A stretch of DNA of 7,246 bases from an uncultured Prosthecobacter sp. (GTDB taxonomy: Bacteria > Verrucomicrobiota > Verrucomicrobiia > Verrucomicrobiales > Verrucomicrobiaceae), in assembly GCA_947523045.1 (NCBI GenBank), contig CANNUR010000150.1:1-7246 (forward strand), given 5' to 3'. Under the pieces are notes generated by a model. It saw only the letters and a list, made by a program, of their open reading frames with translations. It had not been told where the DNA came from and made no database searches. Shown piece after piece: positions 5,646-7,246 of this stretch. The translations under genes were made by a program, and so were the position numbers. Numbering within the stretch: the stretch's first letter is position 1; every line of letters begins with the position of its first letter.

Positions 5646-6584
5646 ATGAAATCCCTCATCACCGGCGGTGCCGGTTTCATCGGTTCCCACATCGCCCAAG
5701 CCCTCTGCCGCAAGGGCGGCTCGGTGGTCATCCTCGACGACCTCAGCCTCGGCAACCTCGACAACCTCGCGTGGAAACAGCCCGGCGACGACCTGGAGTT
5801 TGTCCAGGGTGACATCGGCGACGAGGCCCTGCTCGCCAAACTCATGCCCGGCTGCGACTGGGTGTTCCACGAGGGCGCGCTGCCTTCCGTGCCGCGCTCG
5901 GTCGCCCAGCCGCTGGAAAGCAACCGTCAAAACCTCGACGGCACCCTCAAGGTGCTGGTCGCCGCCCGCGATGCCGGCGTGAAGCGCCTCATGTTTGCCA
6001 GCTCATCGTCGATCTATGGCGATTCCGATGCGCCCTCCAAGCATGAGGACCTGCCGCCCAACCCGCTCTCGCCCTACGCTCTGCAGAAGTATGGGGGCGA
6101 GAAGTACTGCCAGCTGTTCCATCGCCTGTATGGCTTCGAGACCGTCGCCCTGCGCTACTTCAACGTTTTCGGTCCCCGCCAGGCCTTCGATTCGCCCTAC
6201 TCGGGCGTCATCGCCAAGTACTGCACCGCCATGCTGCGCGGCGACCGCCCACTGGTCTTTGGCGACGGCCTGCAGGCGCGCGACTTCACCTTTGTCGACA
6301 ACGCCGTCTCGGCCAACCTGCTCGCCGCCGAGGCACCGGCCGACAAGGCCGCCGGCCGCTACTTCAACGTCGCCGCCGGCCAGTCGATCTCCCTGCTCGA
6401 CCTCATCGCTGAACTCAACCGGCTCACCGGCCAGCAGCTCGAGCCCGAGTTTCAGGCGCCGCGCGTCGGCGACGTGCGCAACTCCCTGGCCGACATTTCC
6501 GCCGCCCGCGCCGCCCTCGGCTACGAGGTCCTCGTCGACTGGCGCGACGGTCTCGCCCGCACGCTCGACTTCTACCGCCCGTGA
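5646..6584 (+). CDS. wbpP: UDP-N-acetylhexosamine(uronate) 4-epimerase, extended SDR (WbpP/TviC type)
   Basis: This 312-residue extended short-chain dehydrogenase carries NAD-binding GGAGFIG (7-13), acidic DD at 31-32 after the second strand, ALPSVPRSV (78-86), the Ser cluster ASSSSIYG (118-125), catalytic Y144-xxx-K148, RYFNVFGPRQ (170-179), FGDG (195-198) and RDF-F-VDN (202-209). The SVPRS and FNVFGPRQ segments are typical of UDP-GlcNAc(A) 4-epimerases such as WbpP and TviC. In RVGDVRNSLADIS the residue aligned by eye with the GalE gatekeeper Tyr299 is S280, a small residue as in WbpP, consistent with N-acetylated substrates. With WbpA upstream the likely reaction is UDP-GlcNAcA to UDP-GalNAcA in the cytoplasm. 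The ATG at 5646 gives a canonical SDR N-terminus; a GTG 10 codons upstream (5616) lies inside the hairpin and adds non-family residues. No Shine-Dalgarno is present, and the leader is CTCTCCCCCCTTTTG. Confidence 0.92.
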   Translation: MKSLITGGAGFIGSHIAQALCRKGGSVVILDDLSLGNLDNLAWKQPGDDLEFVQGDIGDEALLAKLMPGCDWVFHEGALPSVPRSVAQPLESNRQNLDGTLKVLVAARDAGVKRLMFASSSSIYGDSDAPSKHEDLPPNPLSPYALQKYGGEKYCQLFHRLYGFETVALRYFNVFGPRQAFDSPYSGVIAKYCTAMLRGDRPLVFGDGLQARDFTFVDNAVSANLLAAEAPADKAAGRYFNVAAGQSISLLDLIAELNRLTGQQLEPEFQAPRVGDVRNSLADISAARAALGYEVLVDWRDGLARTLDFYRP

Positions 6585-6592
6585 ACGGCGAA

Positions 6593-6627
6593 GGGCGAAC
6601 CGAATCCGGTTGCCGCTCGCCCGGTTC
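6593..6627 (+). other. Imperfect, mutually exclusive inverted repeats after wbpP
   Basis: GGGCG+AACCG (6593-6602) can fold with CGGTT (6607-6611) and, after a 6-nt bulge, CGCCC (6618-6622). Alternatively GAACCG (6597-6602) pairs with CGGTTC (6622-6627). There is no T tract after either, so this is not a canonical intrinsic terminator. It may be the 3' boundary of the wbpP message or part of the tRNA upstream region. Confidence 0.35.
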
Positions 6628-6638
6628 AGCGTTACTTT
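6610..6638 (+). promoter_or_regulatory. Possible sigma70-type promoter for the tRNA-Thr gene
   Basis: TTGCCG (6610-6615) resembles a -35 box (four of six) and TACTTT (6633-6638) is a weak -10 (three of six, keeping the TA...T positions), with an ideal 17-nt spacer. Initiation near 6645 would leave a leader of about 15 nt before the mature tRNA at 6660. This is pattern matching only; the -35 overlaps the inverted repeats after wbpP. Confidence 0.35.
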
Positions 6639-6659
6639 GAAGTTCGTCACAACGACAAC

Positions 6660-6734
<75 letters not shown>

Positions 6735-6926
6735 CCGCGGAAGCCGCAGAGCGCGGAAGCTCTTGGCTCTTCTTGAGCCTGTTCGCTTGTGCAGTTCTTT
6801 GAGGGCGAACAAAAAACACAGCCCTCCCCCTGCGGATGTCCGACCCTATGCGCGAAGTTGGTGGCGCGTGCGGAGCTGTCGGGCGGTCTGGCAGAGCCAC
6901 GCTTCAACCCTCCCCTTCGTTGCTTC
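6735..6926 (+). other. Non-coding spacer with short inverted and direct repeats
   Basis: I see no convincing gene in these 192 bp. They hold GCGG (6737-6740) with CCGC (6744-6747); a 9-nt direct repeat CGCGGAAGC at 6736-6744 and 6752-6760; GGCTC (6765-6769) with GAGCC (6775-6779) around a TTCTT loop, a candidate 3' end for the tRNA transcript but lacking a T run; GTTCGC (6781-6786) with GCGAAC (6805-6810); and GAGGGC (6801-6806) with GCCCTC (6821-6826), whose loop holds AAAAAA. The last two stems share 6805-6806 and cannot form together. The promoter of the downstream gene should also lie here but no clear boxes are visible. Confidence 0.4.
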
Positions 6927-7246
6927 ATGTGGCTTTGCACCCAGCTCGGTTTTTATTCGGTGGTCCGTCCTTCCGACGGTCTTTTTCACATCGGCGCCCG
7001 CTGCCTCGGCGATCTCGATGCCCTGGCTTCGGCGATCGGCTTGCCGGGGCCTCAACCCTCGGTTGCCGGGGCCGATTGCCCCTGGCACATCGCCTGTGAT
7101 GCCACCGACCTGACCCGGTTTTTCGCCCTGATGGCAGCCAGCCTCACCTACGAGGACTTCCAGGCCGCCGTGGCCCGCCACCCGCTGCAGCAGCGCAAGC
7201 TCGCTGCCTATCACGACATCCACCAACGCCTGCTGGAGTGGCAGCG
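6927..7246 (+). CDS. Small conserved protein of unknown function (MWLxTxxGFYSVV family), 3' end outside window
   Basis: The frame is open from ATG 6927 to the window edge: 106 codons plus two bases, without a stop. The peptide begins MWLCTQLGFYSVV (1-13), then GARCLGDLDAL (23-33), GADCPW (48-53), an aromatic/acidic YEDF (75-78) leading into a helix, then RKLAAYHDIHQRLLEW (90-105). From memory this matches a widespread family of roughly 100-residue proteins starting MW(L/I/V)FT..GF(Y/F)S(V/I)V, with an R(A/C)R..DL motif, (G)AD(Y)P, and Y.NF..V....R...Y near the end. Its biochemical function is not known to me. There is no signal peptide or membrane helix, so it is probably cytoplasmic. The frame stays open upstream with GTG at 6861, but the family's N-terminus fixes the ATG. 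The leader (CCCTCCCCTTCGTTGCTTC) has no Shine-Dalgarno. The gene is probably nearly complete at the edge. Confidence 0.75.
   Translation, partial: MWLCTQLGFYSVVRPSDGLFHIGARCLGDLDALASAIGLPGPQPSVAGADCPWHIACDATDLTRFFALMAASLTYEDFQAAVARHPLQQRKLAAYHDIHQRLLEWQ

Noticed and set aside
6763..7113. Plus-strand open frames at 6763-7113 and 6836-7099
   Set aside because: They are Pro/Arg/Ser-rich with no family signature, and overlap the frame beginning MWLCTQLGFYSVV at 6927, which does match a family.

Overview
This is a GC-rich window from a Gram-negative bacterium. Three things point weakly to Verrucomicrobiota, perhaps an Opitutae-like lineage: the thioredoxin reductase has GTGCAG in its FAD loop, the permease is NupG-like, and gene starts lack Shine-Dalgarno sequences. 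This placement is recalled family knowledge, not a computed result. The window looks like core chromosome. I see no transposase, integrase, CRISPR array or phage module.

Layout. (1) Positions 1-141 are the 3' end of a + strand gene, probably the alpha subunit of a 2-oxoacid:ferredoxin oxidoreductase, closed by a strong intrinsic terminator (167-204). (2) A 12-helix MFS permease resembling nucleoside:H+ symporters lies on the minus strand (220-1425), convergent with that gene. (3) A 116-bp divergent intergenic region leads into a tight + strand array: trxB (1542-2474), a type I 3-dehydroquinate dehydratase aroD (2514-3224), a lipoprotein-anchored D-Ala-D-Ala carboxypeptidase-like protein (3228-4277), a WbpA-type UDP-GlcNAc 6-dehydrogenase (TTG start, 4291-5595) and a WbpP-type UDP-HexNAc(A) 4-epimerase (5646-6584). 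Gaps are 39, 3, 13 and 50 nt, so co-transcription is likely. (4) A tRNA-Thr(UGU) gene with encoded CCA lies at 6660-6734. (5) About 190 bp of non-coding sequence with several short inverted repeats follows. (6) A gene running off the right edge (6927-7246+) belongs to a small conserved family of unknown function beginning MWLxTxxGFYSVV.

Working together: WbpA oxidises UDP-GlcNAc to UDP-GlcNAcA, and WbpP can epimerise that to UDP-GalNAcA, a precursor for O-antigen or capsule. The carboxypeptidase trims peptidoglycan stem peptides in the same envelope compartment. trxB (thiol redox) and aroD (chorismate pathway) are housekeeping passengers of the same transcription unit.

I did not find a clear new defence or mobile system. 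The best leads are the coiled-coil lipoprotein architecture of the carboxypeptidase, the pyrimidine-rich leaders without Shine-Dalgarno sequences at nearly every start, and the edge gene of unknown function.
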